Counted from the first letter of the stretch, positions 18,191 to 31,429 are shown. The stretch: 64,000 nucleotides of DNA from Sepiola atlantica (GCA_963556195.1 OY744517.1:86235214-86299213); one strand, 5' to 3'. Translations and numbers: made by a program. The notes: generated by a model not told the origin, from the letters alone.

Positions 18191-20092
18191 ACAACGTTAT
18201 TTCTGTACTTCAATGAGTTTTTTTTTACATTTCTCATTTTATGCACAAAAATAATTTATTCAAATTTTATATTAATTTCTATACCTTATGCGCGCTTCAT
18301 GGCAAAATTCAGATAAGTATATTTTTTCAATCAGTCCAATTTTGTCAATCTTCAGAGAGTTGCAGTATATGTTGTTGAGTAGCGAAAAACATGTCTTAAC
18401 AAAAACACCAGAGGGGAAATACGGTGAAAATCCAAGTTGATTTTTTGATAAAAATTCGGCAAACTGAAGTATATAAAGGCAAAACACTCGCTTAGGGAAA
18501 AGGTGATCACTTTATAATAGAGAAAAAAAGACCCTCCCAATAAGATCTTCACACTCGAGAAACACACACGAATCAGATGTCTCAAACGATGGCCCCAAAG
18601 CTAATATTTACGAAACAAACCTACATAATTCCAGCTAGTAGATCGAAATTTCTTTATTAGAAGAAAAACCCCAAAGTCCCCGAGAAAATCAGTAAATTAT
18701 TTTTAGCTGTTATTTATTATTATTTTAAGGCTATTTCCAAAAGCAGAGATGAAGTGCGAAATCTCCATTGTTTTGGGGCTAAACTATGAGAATAGCCAGC
18801 CCCGCAGCAAATCGAGTGCTAATTTATAAAAACATTTGCATCAGGGTATTAAAGTCTCCAAAACAAATCCCGCTAATCATTTATTTTTATTTTTACTGGA
18901 AGAAAAAACAAAACTATATTTAATTGGATTTATAACGAGAGTTGGTTATATTTATCTATTTAAAACTACGAGATCGACCTTCAACCAATAGAGATTTTAT
19001 TCCACACGGAGAAAAGGGCAATAACACTTATTTTTAGAATTAAAGAGCTATTCCACCTTGTTCAGAAATTTATTTCAACCCCAGAAGGATATAGACTGAC
19101 TCAGTTGCTAATTCCCTGAAGAGTTAATTTACTTGTTATAAAGCAGTGATTCTAATATTATTTAGTAAACCAATGAATTCTGATGCAACTTATACGGATA
19201 GAATTGACTTGTTAAATTAGTATGTAAAATCAACTGTGAAAACCCTTCTTAAGTTACCCCTCTATCCTTCCCAAAATCCATGTTTAACCCGATGAAACAT
19301 AGAAGGAACCCATACCCCTATTTATTCGGACCCACCTCATACATTGTCATTACCAATTAGGATGCCACAGTATCAATGACTTTCTTAACCTCCCACCCAC
19401 TAGATAACTCAATACCCAATACAGAAAGCTTAACTACTCAATTCCAAGAGCCCATCAATGGTTAAACTTCCCTTTGAATTCATCGTTTACTGATTTGGAT
19501 ACAAAGCTTAGTTCTGATGATAAAAGACTTTTCTATTAGCCACCAATTCATCTACCCAGTGGTTTCGGACTCAATCAGGTGCATCAGAAAATGTTCTGTG
19601 ATTTGTATATGGACTTACATGCAGTGTTCATCCCATTTTCCCATTTATTTTTCGTAGTAAAATATTAATATATTAGAGTTATTTTTATTACTGAACAATT
19701 CTAATGATAACTATTTAATTTATAATAGAACCTCGAATATGCTTATTATCTAAATTATTGTCTAATTATTCATGGCCTATCCAGAACTTTATTTGGTGCC
19801 GCTAATTGATTGTTAATTGCAGGAACACATATTTCCTAATTTTAAATGTAAAGAAAGATAACACAGAATTGTTGGGAGGCCATTTATCGTGCACCGGTTC
19901 CATTCTAGAGATAATCAAATTATATTCCTAAATATGTTTTTTTTTAAATCTTTACTGATTCCCAACTACATTCCAGGTCTAAAACTAGACAGCATGTAAC
20001 AGTTCTAGTGCAGACAAATCTGTAGAATCTCCTACCTTATGTTTAGCAAATTATCCTTCGAAGTTATTATATGGCAATATTCTAAAGTGCAC

Positions 20093-20095
<3 letters not shown>
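18191..20095. other. AT-rich DNA, nothing firmly recognised
   Basis: ATTCCAGCTAGT at about 18630 resembles the Helitron-like terminus at 3092, without a clear hairpin. No coding feature is supported. Confidence 0.45.
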
Positions 20096-20147
<52 letters not shown>

Positions 20148-20160
20148 TGAGAGAGAGAGA
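20096..20160. repeat. (TA)n then (GA)n microsatellite
   Basis: TATATA run to about 20128, followed by GAGAGA to 20160. Confidence 0.95.
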
Positions 20161-20585
20161 ATGACGAATATATATTTTGAAATTTTTTTTTTATTTCATT
20201 TAAAATGAACTTCAGGATAAGAAATTTACCCATTTACATGTTTTTAGGAAAATGCACAGTAAACAGTTGTAATCCATTATTTACTTCAAAATCAAGTCCC
20301 AGAAACCTTAGAATCTAGAATATATTAAACATAACTAAGAACATTTTGCTGAAGAAACATCTTGGGAAGCAGGAGTTTAGTATTAGAAACAAAAATACAA
20401 TAATGTACTGCAAGATATTTCCATAAAATATAGTTATAATTGGAGAGGGTGTTTAAAGAGTTAAAAATTCAAAAATATATGGTTAGAAAATAGAATAGAA
20501 AAGATAATGAAAATAGATCGAACGAATACGGCAACATATCAATTTCGACCGTTGAAATATAACGATTTCTAATCATATATTTGGA

Positions 20586-20680
20586 AGCTATTTATATACA
20601 ATAATTTTATAAGTAGAGATTAAAACACCATTTCATTTATATACAATAATTTTATAAGTAGAGATTAAAACACCATTATC
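20586..20680. repeat. Short direct duplication
   Basis: ATTTATATACAATAATTTTA and the following AAGTAGAGATTAAAACACCAT occur twice in tandem, with a period of about 48 bp. Confidence 0.85.
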
Positions 20681-21770
20681 TTTACAAAATTCGTTAGATT
20701 TTTATAATGATAACAACAATAATAGTAATAATTAAATCTAACTTTCAAACTATTATTCAAAAATATAACAAAACGAAATAGAAAGAAACAATTAAAGTAA
20801 AAATGGCTACTTTATTATAAAGTTAATACCGAAGCTAATTATGCGATTAAAATTTATTTCAACATTTCTAAAGACGCCAGAAAGAATCAAAATTAATAAA
20901 AATCTACAATTATTCAATTTTTATGGACGATGCAAAAAACAGAAATTATATTATAAATACCCCACCGTCTCAGGCAACGCTGTGTTGGGACAGTTAGTAT
21001 GTATATATAGTGAAGTGGTTATCAGTGGGCTTGGCATGCGGTGTCAGTGCTATTTCATAACTTTCACTTTTACCATTGAAAACGGTTTGAATCATTCCCC
21101 AATATAGCCAAAGGAGGAAAACTAGTTTATGAAAAAGGGAAAACAATAAAATATCACCTGTGACCAGATAGGTACATACATCATTAGCCTAGTGGAGTGA
21201 GCGGGTCTTCTTCTCCAAATGCATAACCAGAACAGAAAACTAAATTTTTAAGTATATCTAACTTCTTTATGGTGAACACAATCCACCCTATTCAAATAAA
21301 TTAGACACTGAGACCATCAGGAAGACTTTACCAGTCAACCAACGGTTCGAGTGAATATCAAAGTTTACCAAAGAGGATCAATAAGATTAGAATCATAGAT
21401 TAAAATTGTTCATCTAAACTCTAATCCCAATCATCCTTCCATACAAATCTGAATACATTGACATCCAAAACTAATGTGAACTTTGCAAGATCGATTATTT
21501 CTGTAGACTTATTCATTATTCAAGCTAAAATGCAAACAGCATTTCGCCAAAGTCAATATTGTAATTTGATTGGCTACATTGAATGTCTGCTTGTTTATCT
21601 ATTGATAAGAACAATTGGATGGATGATGTTTGTTTTATCAAATAAATGTATGCCGTAGTAAATTGGTTTGGTTTGTTTTACGGCATATCAACCATCCATG
21701 GGTTATTTAATGCCGAATAAAGGTGTCAAATGTAATTCTATAGTTAGGGTAATTGTTTTATATTCCTAGA
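20681..21770. other. AT-rich DNA, nothing recognised
   Basis: Open frames at 20841-21107 and 21458-21658 have no recognisable domains. AGGCAACGCTGTGTTGGGAC at about 20972 is a weak match to Helitron-type hairpins. Confidence 0.45.
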
Positions 21771-21774
21771 ATAC

Positions 21775-22125
21775 ATTTCTCTCAGAATATATTGAATTAC
21801 TAATAGAGGGAAATTTTACAGAGAGTACCATCATTACTCTAAAAAGCCCTACTCCCAGAATGCATTGCTCTCAGAATACATTGCTCTTAGAAAACATTAC
21901 TCGTGGAAGGAAATCTCACAGTGTGAGTGGGAACATTAATCTTAGAAAACATTACTCCCAGAAGGAAATTTTACAGAGAGGGTAGGGGAATTACTTCCAG
22001 AAAAAAAACATTACTCCCAGAAAACATTACTCCGGGAAGGAAATTGTACAGAGAGAGTAGGGTAATTATTTCCAAAAAAATATTACTCCCAGAAAACATT
22101 ACTCTTAAAAAAATTACGCTTGGGC
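21775..22125. repeat. Irregular minisatellite (ACATTACTCCCAGAA units)
   Basis: ATTACTCCCAGAAAACATT-type units alternate with GGAAATTnTACAGAGAG units at irregular spacing. No gene. Confidence 0.8.
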
Positions 22126-22259
22126 ATTGTTAATCTTCTTTGTTCTCAACACGATTGACCCTCAGCCACCACTTTCTAGTATCTATTTTTGAAGAAAAGT
22201 TTTGATTTTTTGAAGAATCAGATTGAATAATACGGTTTGTAATGAACTTATAGATACTA

Positions 22260-22500
22260 GGACATGACGTGATCAGTCGATTGATCGGATTGGGCCTCTC
22301 AGATCTTCCATCTAGCCGAAGTAAGAGCTGAAGCAGAAGAATGGGTCAGCCACCAGGATCCCGTCCTAAGGTATCATGGGTTGCAACTCACAACCTACAG
22401 GTAGTCCCGTGTTCGAGAGGGGGGTACTCCTCTGCATGGAGCTGCAGTCGGCGAATTCGTGGCCTCACTGACAGGAAGGATGTCATAGTAGAAGATAGGT
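22260..22500. other. GC-richer patch, unassigned
   Basis: Balanced base composition with TCCCGTGTTCGAGAGG. It suggests a decayed retroposon or tRNA-like relic but is too weak to classify. The open frame 22341-22730 spans it and shows no domain. Confidence 0.2.
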
Positions 22501-23040
22501 TTCATCTAATATATAAAAGTTTCTTTAACTTTCTTCCTACAAAATCAATATTTGGTTCTGGTTTATCGGTTTTTCGTATGGATCGTTGGAAACATTACAT
22601 GACATGTAGCAAATCAAAATTCTTGCAGAAACTAAATTTAAGTTTAATCTTTAAATCTCCCTTATGTCATCTGATTCAATCAATCAATCAATCAATCAAC
22701 TATCTACTTTACATATGTTATTCTAGTTAACCTGAGATTAATCCCGTGTTAATCATCCAGAATAAACAATATAATCTGGAGGACCATCTCCACACTTCTA
22801 TTCAACCAAAGAATATGGAACAATATATTTTCAAAAATGCTTAACACAGCCGTAACATAATGTTACTGCTTACCTTTTCTCAGATTGACATACTTAATGT
22901 TTATGCTGATTTAAAGCAAGATTTTCTTATTCTCCATTTAGAAATTCTAACTAATTTCAGAAGAGTGCCATGTTTTGAAACAAACAACAAACACTTGCAA
23001 GTTATTTTGTGTTTTATCTATGTATTAATACAGGTGTATC
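22500..23040. other. AT-rich DNA, nothing recognised
   Basis: Contains (ATCA)n at 22676-22700. No supported gene. Confidence 0.5.
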
Positions 23041-23044
23041 TTTT

Positions 23045-23345
23045 CTGTCACACCTAGGGGTGAAGAAGAGAGACTGGGAGTAAGAGGAGTAAAGAGGAAG
23101 AGGGTAAAACATGAAATAAGAGAAAAGAGAGTATGACACTCCCTCTTCTTCACACCTAGGTGTGAAGAAGCGGGAGTGGGAGAAAGAGGAGTAAAGAGGA
23201 AGAGGGTAAAAAATGAAATAAGAGAAAAGAGAGTATGACACTCCCTCTTCTTCACACCTAGGTGTGAAGAAGCGGGAGTGGAAGAAAGAGGAGTAAAGAG
23301 GAAGAGAGTAAAAAATGAAATAAGAGAAAAGAGAGTAGGACATTG
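23045..23345. repeat. 102-bp tandem repeat, three units
   Basis: Three units with a period of 102 bp, measured at CACCTAGG (ends at 23058, 23160 and 23262). Two unit junctions contain a 26-bp perfect palindrome centred on CACACCTAGGTGTG. Because 102 is a multiple of three, long minus-strand repeat frames arise. They are purine-rich by-products and not genes. Confidence 0.9.
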
Positions 23346-25390
23346 AGAGAAAAGAACGCTGGTCAACATTCGAAAAATTCTAACATTTACACCGAGAAAC
23401 GCGAGCTCATCTTATTAACAATTTAAAAATACAAAATAAAAATTTGATTCGTTGAATTTTTTTAAGAAACATGCAACATAATCTCGTCAACAATGTTTTA
23501 AATTATATCGAAGATTTTTCGATTTGGTTTAATAATTTATAGCTGACATTTATTTTATGGGAGAAAGATTAACCGTAAATACATTTAAAAAGTAATTTAT
23601 AATAAATTAATAATTCAAATTAAAAAAATATATATCAAACTATTAATTACGAAATTATTCTAATTTCTGCAAATTCCGACTATTAATTTCTATAAGAAGG
23701 TTTTCATTAGCTTTTTTTTCAATTAAGTCGTACTCTAAATGAATTCTAGTACACTAATTTCAAATACTGTGTACTTTACACAGGTCCAGTTAAATTCATT
23801 ATTTCAACTTTTGTCTTATCTGTTCTGAAAGTATAGCACTATGGACGAATTCTTTGATTCCAGACTGTAAAAATTATCTCTAGTCGGCATCTACATAGTT
23901 GAAGTCTTGTTTTATTGACACATCGTAAGTTGTTTCTCAGTGGGTAGTGACATCTCTCTGTTTCTTTCTCTCTTTCTTGTTGTTGCAGTTGTATCCTTTT
24001 TACTAGTGGCTATAAAAGTTAATAATAAAGACAGCACACAATAATATGTAATAATTGTATTTATCTTTTTTCAGAATACAGTATATATACATAATATCCC
24101 CTACCTATCCCCCATCAAGGAAGAACGTATCTGTCCGAAAGCATGACTGCTGTCTCATGATCCAGAAAAAAGAGAGAGATTTAATCAGCTTATCTGATGG
24201 GCGTCACTTTAGACTCACTGTCTATGTAGCCCTAATTCTAAACGTTGAACTACTAATGTGAATTTCCACTTTTCTGCTTAACCAAACCTCATGGAAAATT
24301 TCGTTTTTACCTTATTTTTACACACCCGTCGCTAATCTTGCTACAAAAGTATCCAGCTAATAGATTGTTTTCTAGCATTGATTTCCTGCCAAAAGAAACA
24401 AAAAAAAAACCCAGTTTTCCTAAGAAAGATTTAATGCTTCACTGGAGTAAAATTGATTTTCTTTGCCTTTTCATGGCTTGGCAAGATGAAAGATTTAAAG
24501 TGTTACATTTGTTTAGCAATAGCTACATAATAAATACACACTGTTTATTTCCATTTAGGTGTAGATATGCCAGCCAGGGCTTAGGGGTTTGGGTTGGCCA
24601 GGCAGCCATTTTTGTTGCTCATGACCTCTCTTGCTTTCTCTTGCTGGGGAGGATATATTCTTTATTTATTCATGAGAGCCTCTCGGAGGTTTGATTACTT
24701 GACAAATGTATATGTGCTAATCTGTCACATCTTTATTTTATTAGACTTGAAGATATGGAAAGAAATCTTAATACTAAAGAATCTGCTTCTAATGTTAGTC
24801 TTCATAGATAGTTGAATAATTTCTTGGAATGTAACTGTTATAAAAACATCTGTGTATAAACATGCTTTTATTTGTTAAAGAATGCTGGTATATATGGTCT
24901 TAGGTTGTGACAAGCTATTTAGTTCTATAATGTTACACATAATATAGCCGTGATCATCTAGTGGCTTTTATATCTCAAGACTGTATGCATGTCTGGCCAA
25001 CTACTCTTGTGGTTGGAAGGTGTCTATTGAAAAGAAAAGAATTACAATATCAATTTAAACTCATGGCATATTTCATTTTCTGTTAGTTTGTTAGATATTC
25101 AAGTGGGTAGGTTGACTAGTGGAAATTTTAGCTATTACATATTAGTGATTATGCATAAAAGTGCTGTAGACAGAGGTCAGAAATGATCAGTGGGTTAATC
25201 CTAAGTGTAGGAGTCCTACTGTGAGGACAGAAAGCCGATGATATGGGGTAGACGGAACATCATATATTCAGAAATGACATGATTCTGGAATTAATTTTGA
25301 GTCAGTCTTGGAGAATCGATCAAGCGAGGAGACGTTTTAAATATGGTCTAATGACATGATAATCTGTAAAGCATGAAATTTGCAGATGTA
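23346..25390. other. AT-rich DNA, nothing recognised
   Basis: Open frames at 24055-24261, 24338-24694 and 24594-24815 overlap or lack domains. No splice-bounded exon could be defended. Confidence 0.45.
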
Positions 25391-25395
25391 CTCTA

Positions 25396-25402
25396 TTTTC
25401 TT

Positions 25403-25452
<50 letters not shown>
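25396..25452. repeat. (CT)n microsatellite
   Basis: CT run with one T interruption. Confidence 0.95.
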
Positions 25453-25454
<2 letters not shown>

Positions 25455-25864
25455 GGTGGGCGACTCAAATAACTCTTTATTCTCTAAAGGTGAATGGTTC
25501 GAATTAATTGCATAATTATTGTAAGAAATATATATTTGACGACATTTGATCTTCAGCAACAAGTTTAGACCAACAATTGCATCGATGACAGTCCTCGGTT
25601 ATGGAGGAGAGTGACGTCAGCAAAGATATGGTTTTTAAACTGACTAAATGTTTAAAAAACTAAATATGCAAATAAATTTACCTGGCCAGATAATCAAATT
25701 ACCCGGTTGATCCCTGGAGCTTCAGATGAGGTTTTATTCATCAAGCTCTACAATGATAACAGGGCATCCAAAGACTGCTCGCTGTCTCACTGCTAATAAT
25801 TGAACTTGCTCTTTACATAACAATCTCTCCGAACCAGCTCTATATCTTTCTATTTTCATTTTGC

Positions 25865-26350
25865 TTCAGCATAAAGTCTCAGAAATCAAGAGACCCCTTC
25901 TTGAGGCAAACACTTGATCTCTATATGAGATGCATAGATATCCGAGGATTTAACTAAAGTTATCCTTTACCTCTCAAACGTTGGGTTAGTAAAGAAGTGA
26001 AGAACATTAATTTTCCTCTCCTCAACTGACCAGTTATTGACCATGTATATTTTTCTTTTGGTCTCCTGGTCTTACCGGATTCCAGGACAAGAATTCATCT
26101 GGTCTGGTGGAGTATTCAACTAAGTGATGTTACTAGAGGTAACATCACTAGAAGAAGGTGCACCATTCCTCGTAGGAGTCAGTGTATAGCCGTGTCAAGG
26201 GGGATCTTATTTGGGCTTCGAATACTCTGTTATTTTGAATATTTGGTCCGGGTTTACTATTAGAGTGAAGTATCCTCAAGTCAAATTGTTCTGACAAACC
26301 CTTTTATATTTTCCTCTTCTTTAGTAGATAATTCAATGTGGCCCTACTCT
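25865..26350 (+). repeat. Dispersed repeat C, copy 1
   Basis: Shares about 450 bp with 51205-51650 and 52315-52790. Landmarks in order are CAGAAATCAAG, AACACTTGATCTCTATATGA, TCTTACCGGATTCCAGGA, TCTGGTGGAGTAT, GTAACATCACTAG, TTTGGGCTTCGAATACT and GACAAACCC. No coding frame is conserved among the copies. It is unclassified, possibly a SINE or LTR. Only one decayed 21-bp unit (AGTAGATAATTCAA) is at its end. Confidence 0.75.
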
Positions 26351-26888
26351 GCTTATCAACTTGAAACGATATGCTTTTATAATAAAGGGATAAATTATAT
26401 TTATTCTGATGGGTAACCACTTGGGAATAAGGGTGCTGTAAGCAAACACTCCACCCAAGTGTGTAAATAGGTACCAGCATTGTTGGTAGTATAACCGGCG
26501 ACAGACTATTGTCCTGTCATAGGAGTCCCAAATCACATGATGACTGGTTGGTTGATTTAGTCTTGTGGTCAGAAATATAAAAAATGAGAAAAATTCACTT
26601 TCTCTCTGTTCCCCGTTTTCATTCTGACTGCCAATGTGACAACATTCAGCGGTCAGTCGTTGCTACATCCAGACCGGTTCTGTTTTACATGTTTTAGAGT
26701 CATCGTGTGGTCAGCTTCTACTCTCCGCTCAGACCTGTTGTGTGTTTGACATGTATTTAAGACTAGACTCCTACAGATGTTTGGTAAGACTGCGTTTCAT
26801 ATATCCTCGTATTATAAAGCTTTGTCACGTGTGTATATTTACTGCATCATCTTAAAATACAAATGAATTCTATTATATTTTATAAGTA
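26351..26888. other. AT-rich DNA, nothing recognised
   Basis: No supported feature. Confidence 0.5.
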
Positions 26889-26892
26889 AGTT

Positions 26893-28355
26893 TTTGAGTT
26901 CACTTCTCTTTATTCCTTTTGTTTATGTGTTAAAACGACTGAGAAACTTAATAATTTTTATGAATGGTTCAAGTCATCGATTCTGCTTAAAAATAAATAA
27001 GTTCACTTCTCTTTATGTGTTAAAACGAATAAGAAACTTAATAATTTTTATAAATGGTTCAAGTCATCGATTCTTCTAAAAAATAAATAAGATCACTTCT
27101 CTTTCTGTGTTAAAACGAATAAGAAACTTAATAATTTTTATAAATTGTTCAAGTTATCCATTCTGCTTAAAAAATAAATAAGATCACTTCTTTTTCTGTG
27201 TTAAAACGAATAAGAAACTTAATAATTTTTATAAATGGTTCAAGTTATCCATTCTGCTTAAAAAATAAATAAGATCACTTCTTTTTCTGTGTTAAAACGA
27301 ATAAGAAACTTAATAATTTTTATAAATGGTTCAAGTTATCCATTCTGCTTAAAAAATAAATAAGATCACTTCTCTTTCTGTGTTAAAACGAATAAGAAAC
27401 TTAATAATTTTTTTAAATCGTTCAAGTTATCCATTCTGCTTAAAAAATAAATAAGTCCACTTCTCTTCATATGTTAAAACGAATAAGAAACTTAATAATT
27501 TTTATAAATGGTTCAAGTTATCCATTCTGCTTGAAAATAAATAAGATCACTTCTTTTTCTGTGTTAAAACGAATAAGAAACTTAATAATTTTTATAAATG
27601 GTTCAAGTTATCCATTCTGCTTAAAAAATAAATAAGATCACTTCTTTTTCTGTGTTAAAACGAATAAGAAACTTAATAATTTTTTAAAATCGTTCAAGTT
27701 ATCCATTCTGCTTAAAAAATAAATAAGTTCACTTCTCTTCATATGTTAAAACGAATAAGAAACTTAATAATTTTTATAAATGGTTCAAGTTATCCATTCT
27801 GCTTAAAAAATAAATAAGATCACTTCTCTTTCTGTGTTAAAACGAATAAGAAACTTAATAATTTTTATAAATGGTTCAAGTTATCCATTCTGCTTAAAAA
27901 ATAAATAAGTTCACTTCTCTTTCTGTGTTAAAACGAATAAGAAACTTAATAATTTTTATAAATGGTTCAAGTTATCCATTCTGCTTAAAAAATAAATAAG
28001 ATCACTTCTCTTTCTGTGTTAAAACGAATAAGAAACTTAATAATTTTTATAAATGGTTCAAGTTATCCATTCTGCTTAAAAAATAAATAAGATCACTTCT
28101 CTTTCTGTGTTAAAACGAATAAGAAACTTAATAATTTTTATAAATGGTTCAAGTTATCCATTCTGCTTAAAAAATAAATAAGATCACTTCTCTTTCTGTG
28201 TTAAAACGAATAAGAAACTTAATAATTTTTTAAAATGGTTCAAGTCATCGATTCTGCTTAAAAATAAATAAGTTCACTTCTCTTCATGTGTTAAAACGAA
28301 TAAGAAACTTAATAATTTTTATAAATGGTTCAAGTCATCCATTCTGCTTAAAAAA
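26893..28355. repeat. Minisatellite, about 91-bp unit, about 16 copies
   Basis: Units read TCACTTCTCTTTCTGTGTTA, then AAACGAATAAGAAACTTAAT, then AATTTTTATAAATGGTTCAA and TTATCCATTCTGCTT with an A run. Variation falls into a few classes: AAGATCAC, AAGTTCAC or AAGTCCAC at the unit start, and GTCATC or GTTATC in the middle. Outer units are more diverged than inner ones, as unequal exchange predicts. Confidence 0.95.
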
Positions 28356-29375
28356 TAAATAAATGGATCGATCGTAGTCGACGGTGACCTGAAGGTTTCC
28401 TTTTTATTGTCTATTACACCGAGATATAGGGGAGGACGCCACTTTTTTCCATTGTTTTCTCCACTTATACTTGATCCTCCCATAATAATGCTGAGTGTTT
28501 TGCAAAGAGTCATCAAGTACCATTTTCTGAGTCTTTGGTATGACTTGATTATGGATTTACCCTGGTCTCTCGGGTCATCAGAAAACATTCTGCTTATCTT
28601 TATAAACACCAGTGTTAAGAACTGATCCTATGATCATTTAGGCTTAAAACAGAGCTTTGTTTTATATATAAAAAAGAACAATAGGTGGCACAATATATAT
28701 ATCCAATGCTCATCTTAAGTGATAATTTTGTTTTAACTGACAACCATTGCAAATTTTAAAATTTTTGAACATCAGACCCATTTATTTAGGTTTGGTTTCA
28801 TCTGTTTTGCATTATATCAATACATTTGTAGGTTTATTTTATACTAAAATACAGAACTTGGAGTGATTGTTTTCCAATAAAGCATTACTTTTCTAATGTT
28901 GTCATAATGCATGGAAAAATAATTGATGAGAAAAAGATAGAACACGAATTTATATCGTTTTCTAAATAAATAGGAGTAACAGATTGATACCTGAAAATGA
29001 CAAATTTAATGACCAGTTCTCCATTCCAACAAAAACTGAAGGGTGGTTACAGCATCTTAATTTCCAGCTCCGCCTGCAGTGTTGTGGATGCTATGTGTAA
29101 TAAGAAGTAATGACACTAGTTACCTCCCTTGTTGGAGATTACCACCCTTGAATAAGAAATCATTAGTCTATAATTACAAATATTCCAATTCTGAATAAAG
29201 CCTCTCGGGCTTTATTCACGCTCTTGTGTTTTTATCGTATTATGTTTCTTAAGATTTTCAGACTTTAAAGTATTGATTACTTCAATAAAACGCCAGATTA
29301 GAAACATATCGAAAAATTCAAAATAAAAATTGCCGAATTCTAGGAATCACTGACATAGGAATATGAACAACATGC
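28356..29375. other. Unassigned DNA
   Basis: A minus-strand 96-residue frame (28319-28609) starts in the minisatellite edge and has no recognisable domain. The rest is AT-rich without features. Confidence 0.4.
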
Positions 29376-29379
29376 CTCG

Positions 29380-29935
29380 GTATATTGTATAAAAGTGTGT
29401 AGCAGACGCTTCTACCAGACAAGTGGATACTTGTTATGACTTCTTTTCTTTCTCTGTGTGATCAACCCTTCTTCGTCTCTGAGATAAAGAAGAGGTTACT
29501 TCGTGAAATACGTTGGCCGAAGATTCCGGCCAATCAGGGACCAACAGTCCAGCTCGATCACGCAATACTTGAACCCTATAAATGGATACGCAACAAGTCG
29601 CACACTCTCTTTTTCTCTTCCGATTTTTTGACCGACAGCGCACTGAGGAGATCGTCGTCCACGTCCCCCCCCCCCCCCAGGCTCGACCGAGGCGGTGGGG
29701 GAGGCATAAGTCCAAGAAAAGGTAACATCCTCCATTTCTCATCACCATGAAAAAAGAACTTTTCTTACACACATACACATTACAATGGCCAAAAAGATAC
29801 ATAGATAACTTTACATCAACCACGCTCGCATATACGCATTCATACAAAAACGAACCTAAGAACCCGAACATTTCACTCGTGGAACAAACTAGTTTTGTTA
29901 TCCAAAAAGAATAAATTGTTTTGTTAAATATTAAT
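29380..29935 (+). promoter_or_regulatory. Promoter-like or LTR-like module
   Basis: TGTATAAAAGTG (29387), then CCAAT in CCGGCCAATCAGG (about 29530), TATA-box-like CCTATAAATGG (about 29575) and a pyrimidine-rich candidate start near 29605. A possible 5' splice site, AAAAGGTAACATCC, follows at about 29720, and AATAAA at about 29910. A decayed similar module (G/C tracts, then CACACA-rich, then AACATTTCTTTCACT) is at 32990-33430, so a retrotransposon LTR is more likely than a host promoter. Confidence 0.35.
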
Positions 29936-29939
29936 TCTT

Positions 29940-30200
29940 GTAGATGCTACTTTTGTTTGTCTTTTCCTTCGTAATTTCAATATAATAATAATCTTTTTCT
30001 TTCTTCCCTTTTGTATATTTATTCTGTTAATTTTAAACACACATGGTCGGGCCACCCGAACGTTGGGAATGACATGCCGCCATAAAGGCATCTCCTTAAC
30101 CTTTGTCCGGCTATCCTTCGCCACATTGGTTTACCCCTTTGTTTGGACCTCACCGACGATAGTTTCTCATCCTTGAGTGCTGCATTATAGCCCTCAATCA
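29940..30200. repeat. Dispersed repeat D, copy 1
   Basis: Shares TGGTCGGGCCACC, ACATGCCGCCATAAAGGCAT, CTCCTTAACCTTTGTCCGG and CGCCACATTGGTTTAC with 31462-31655. It is unclassified. The imperfect palindrome ATGCCGCCATAAAGGCAT is conserved in both copies. Confidence 0.75.
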
Positions 30201-30267
30201 TCTATTTTCTTTACCTATTAGCTTATTACTGGCCCTTTTCTCACTCAGGCTGAATTTGAGCTACCTT

Positions 30268-31036
30268 ATTCATATCTCTTCTTTTATAATGACTCACAAC
30301 AAGTATTCATATCTCTTTCTTTATAATGACTCACAACAAGTATTCATGTCTCTTCTTTTATAATGACTCACAACAAGTATTCATATCTCTTCTTTCATAA
30401 TGACTCACAACAAGTATTCATATCTCTTCTTTCATAATGACTCACAACAAGTATTCATGTCTCTTCTTTTATAATGACTCACAACAAGTATTCATATCTC
30501 TTCTTTTATAATGACTCACAACAAGTATTCATATCTCTTCTTTTATGATGACTCACAAGTATTCATATCTCTTCTTTTATAATGACTCACAACAAGTATT
30601 CATATCTCTTCTTTTATAATGACTCACAACAAGTATTCATATCTCTTCTTTTATAATGACTCACAACAAGTATTCATATCTCTTCTTTTATGATGACTCA
30701 CAAGTATTCATATCTCTTCTTTTATAATGACTCACAACAAGTATTCATATCTCTTCTTTTATAATGACTCACAACAAGTATTCATATCTCTTCTTTTATG
30801 ATGACTCACAAGTATTCATATCTCTTCTTTTATAATGACTCACAACAAGTATTCATATCTCTTCTTTTATAATGACTCACAACAAGTATTCATATCTCTT
30901 CTTTTATAATGACTCACAACAAGTATTCATATCTCTTCTTTTATGATGACTCACAAGTATTCATATCTCTTCTTTTATAATGACTCACAACAAGTATTCA
31001 TATCTCTTCTTTTATAATGACTCACAACAAGTATTG
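30268..31036. repeat. 37-bp minisatellite with higher-order structure
   Basis: About 21 units of TTCATATCTCTTCTTTTATA plus ATGACTCACAACAAGTA. Some units are 34 bp (they read TATGATGACTCACAAGTA, lacking CAA). From about 30526 the short units (S) and long units (L) run S LLL S LL S LLL S LL, a 253-bp higher-order unit repeated twice. Confidence 0.93.
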
Positions 31037-31194
31037 GTTATTTGTGCCTAGTTTTAGCATCACACCAAACAATTTTGAAAATGTAGGGAATTTAATTCAA
31101 CTCTTTTCATTAAACTCTCTATAATTGTGTAATGTGAAAACAAATAGTTTTAAGTTCACATGTATAACCTTGTTCTAGAAGCACTCTTTTTTTT

Positions 31195-31275
31195 GTTGCA
31201 CTTTTATTCGCCCCAAATAAGGCACATTGCCATTAAGACATCAGAGGCTACTGTGATTTGAATCCAACAACAGCT
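31195..31275 (-). repeat. LINE 3' UTR fragment
   Basis: CTTTTATTCGCCCCAAATAA is the reverse complement of the terminal block at 58140-58165 and 63765-63780. It is a short 3' tail only. Confidence 0.6.
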
Positions 31276-31429
31276 CTTGCAAAAGGCAAAATGAGAAAGT
31301 AGTGGTGAAATGGGGCGACCAGGGAAGAGAAAAGTAGAAAGATAAAGAGACGGCTATAGAGAGAGGGAAAGAAATAGAAATTTGAATATAAAGATGTAAC
31401 ACGCGATTTTTCGTCTATTTTATGTTTTT

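Noticed and set aside
23014..23369. Phe/Ser-rich repeat protein on the minus strand
   Set aside because: Produced by the 102-bp tandem repeat, which is a multiple of three; no start context or domain.
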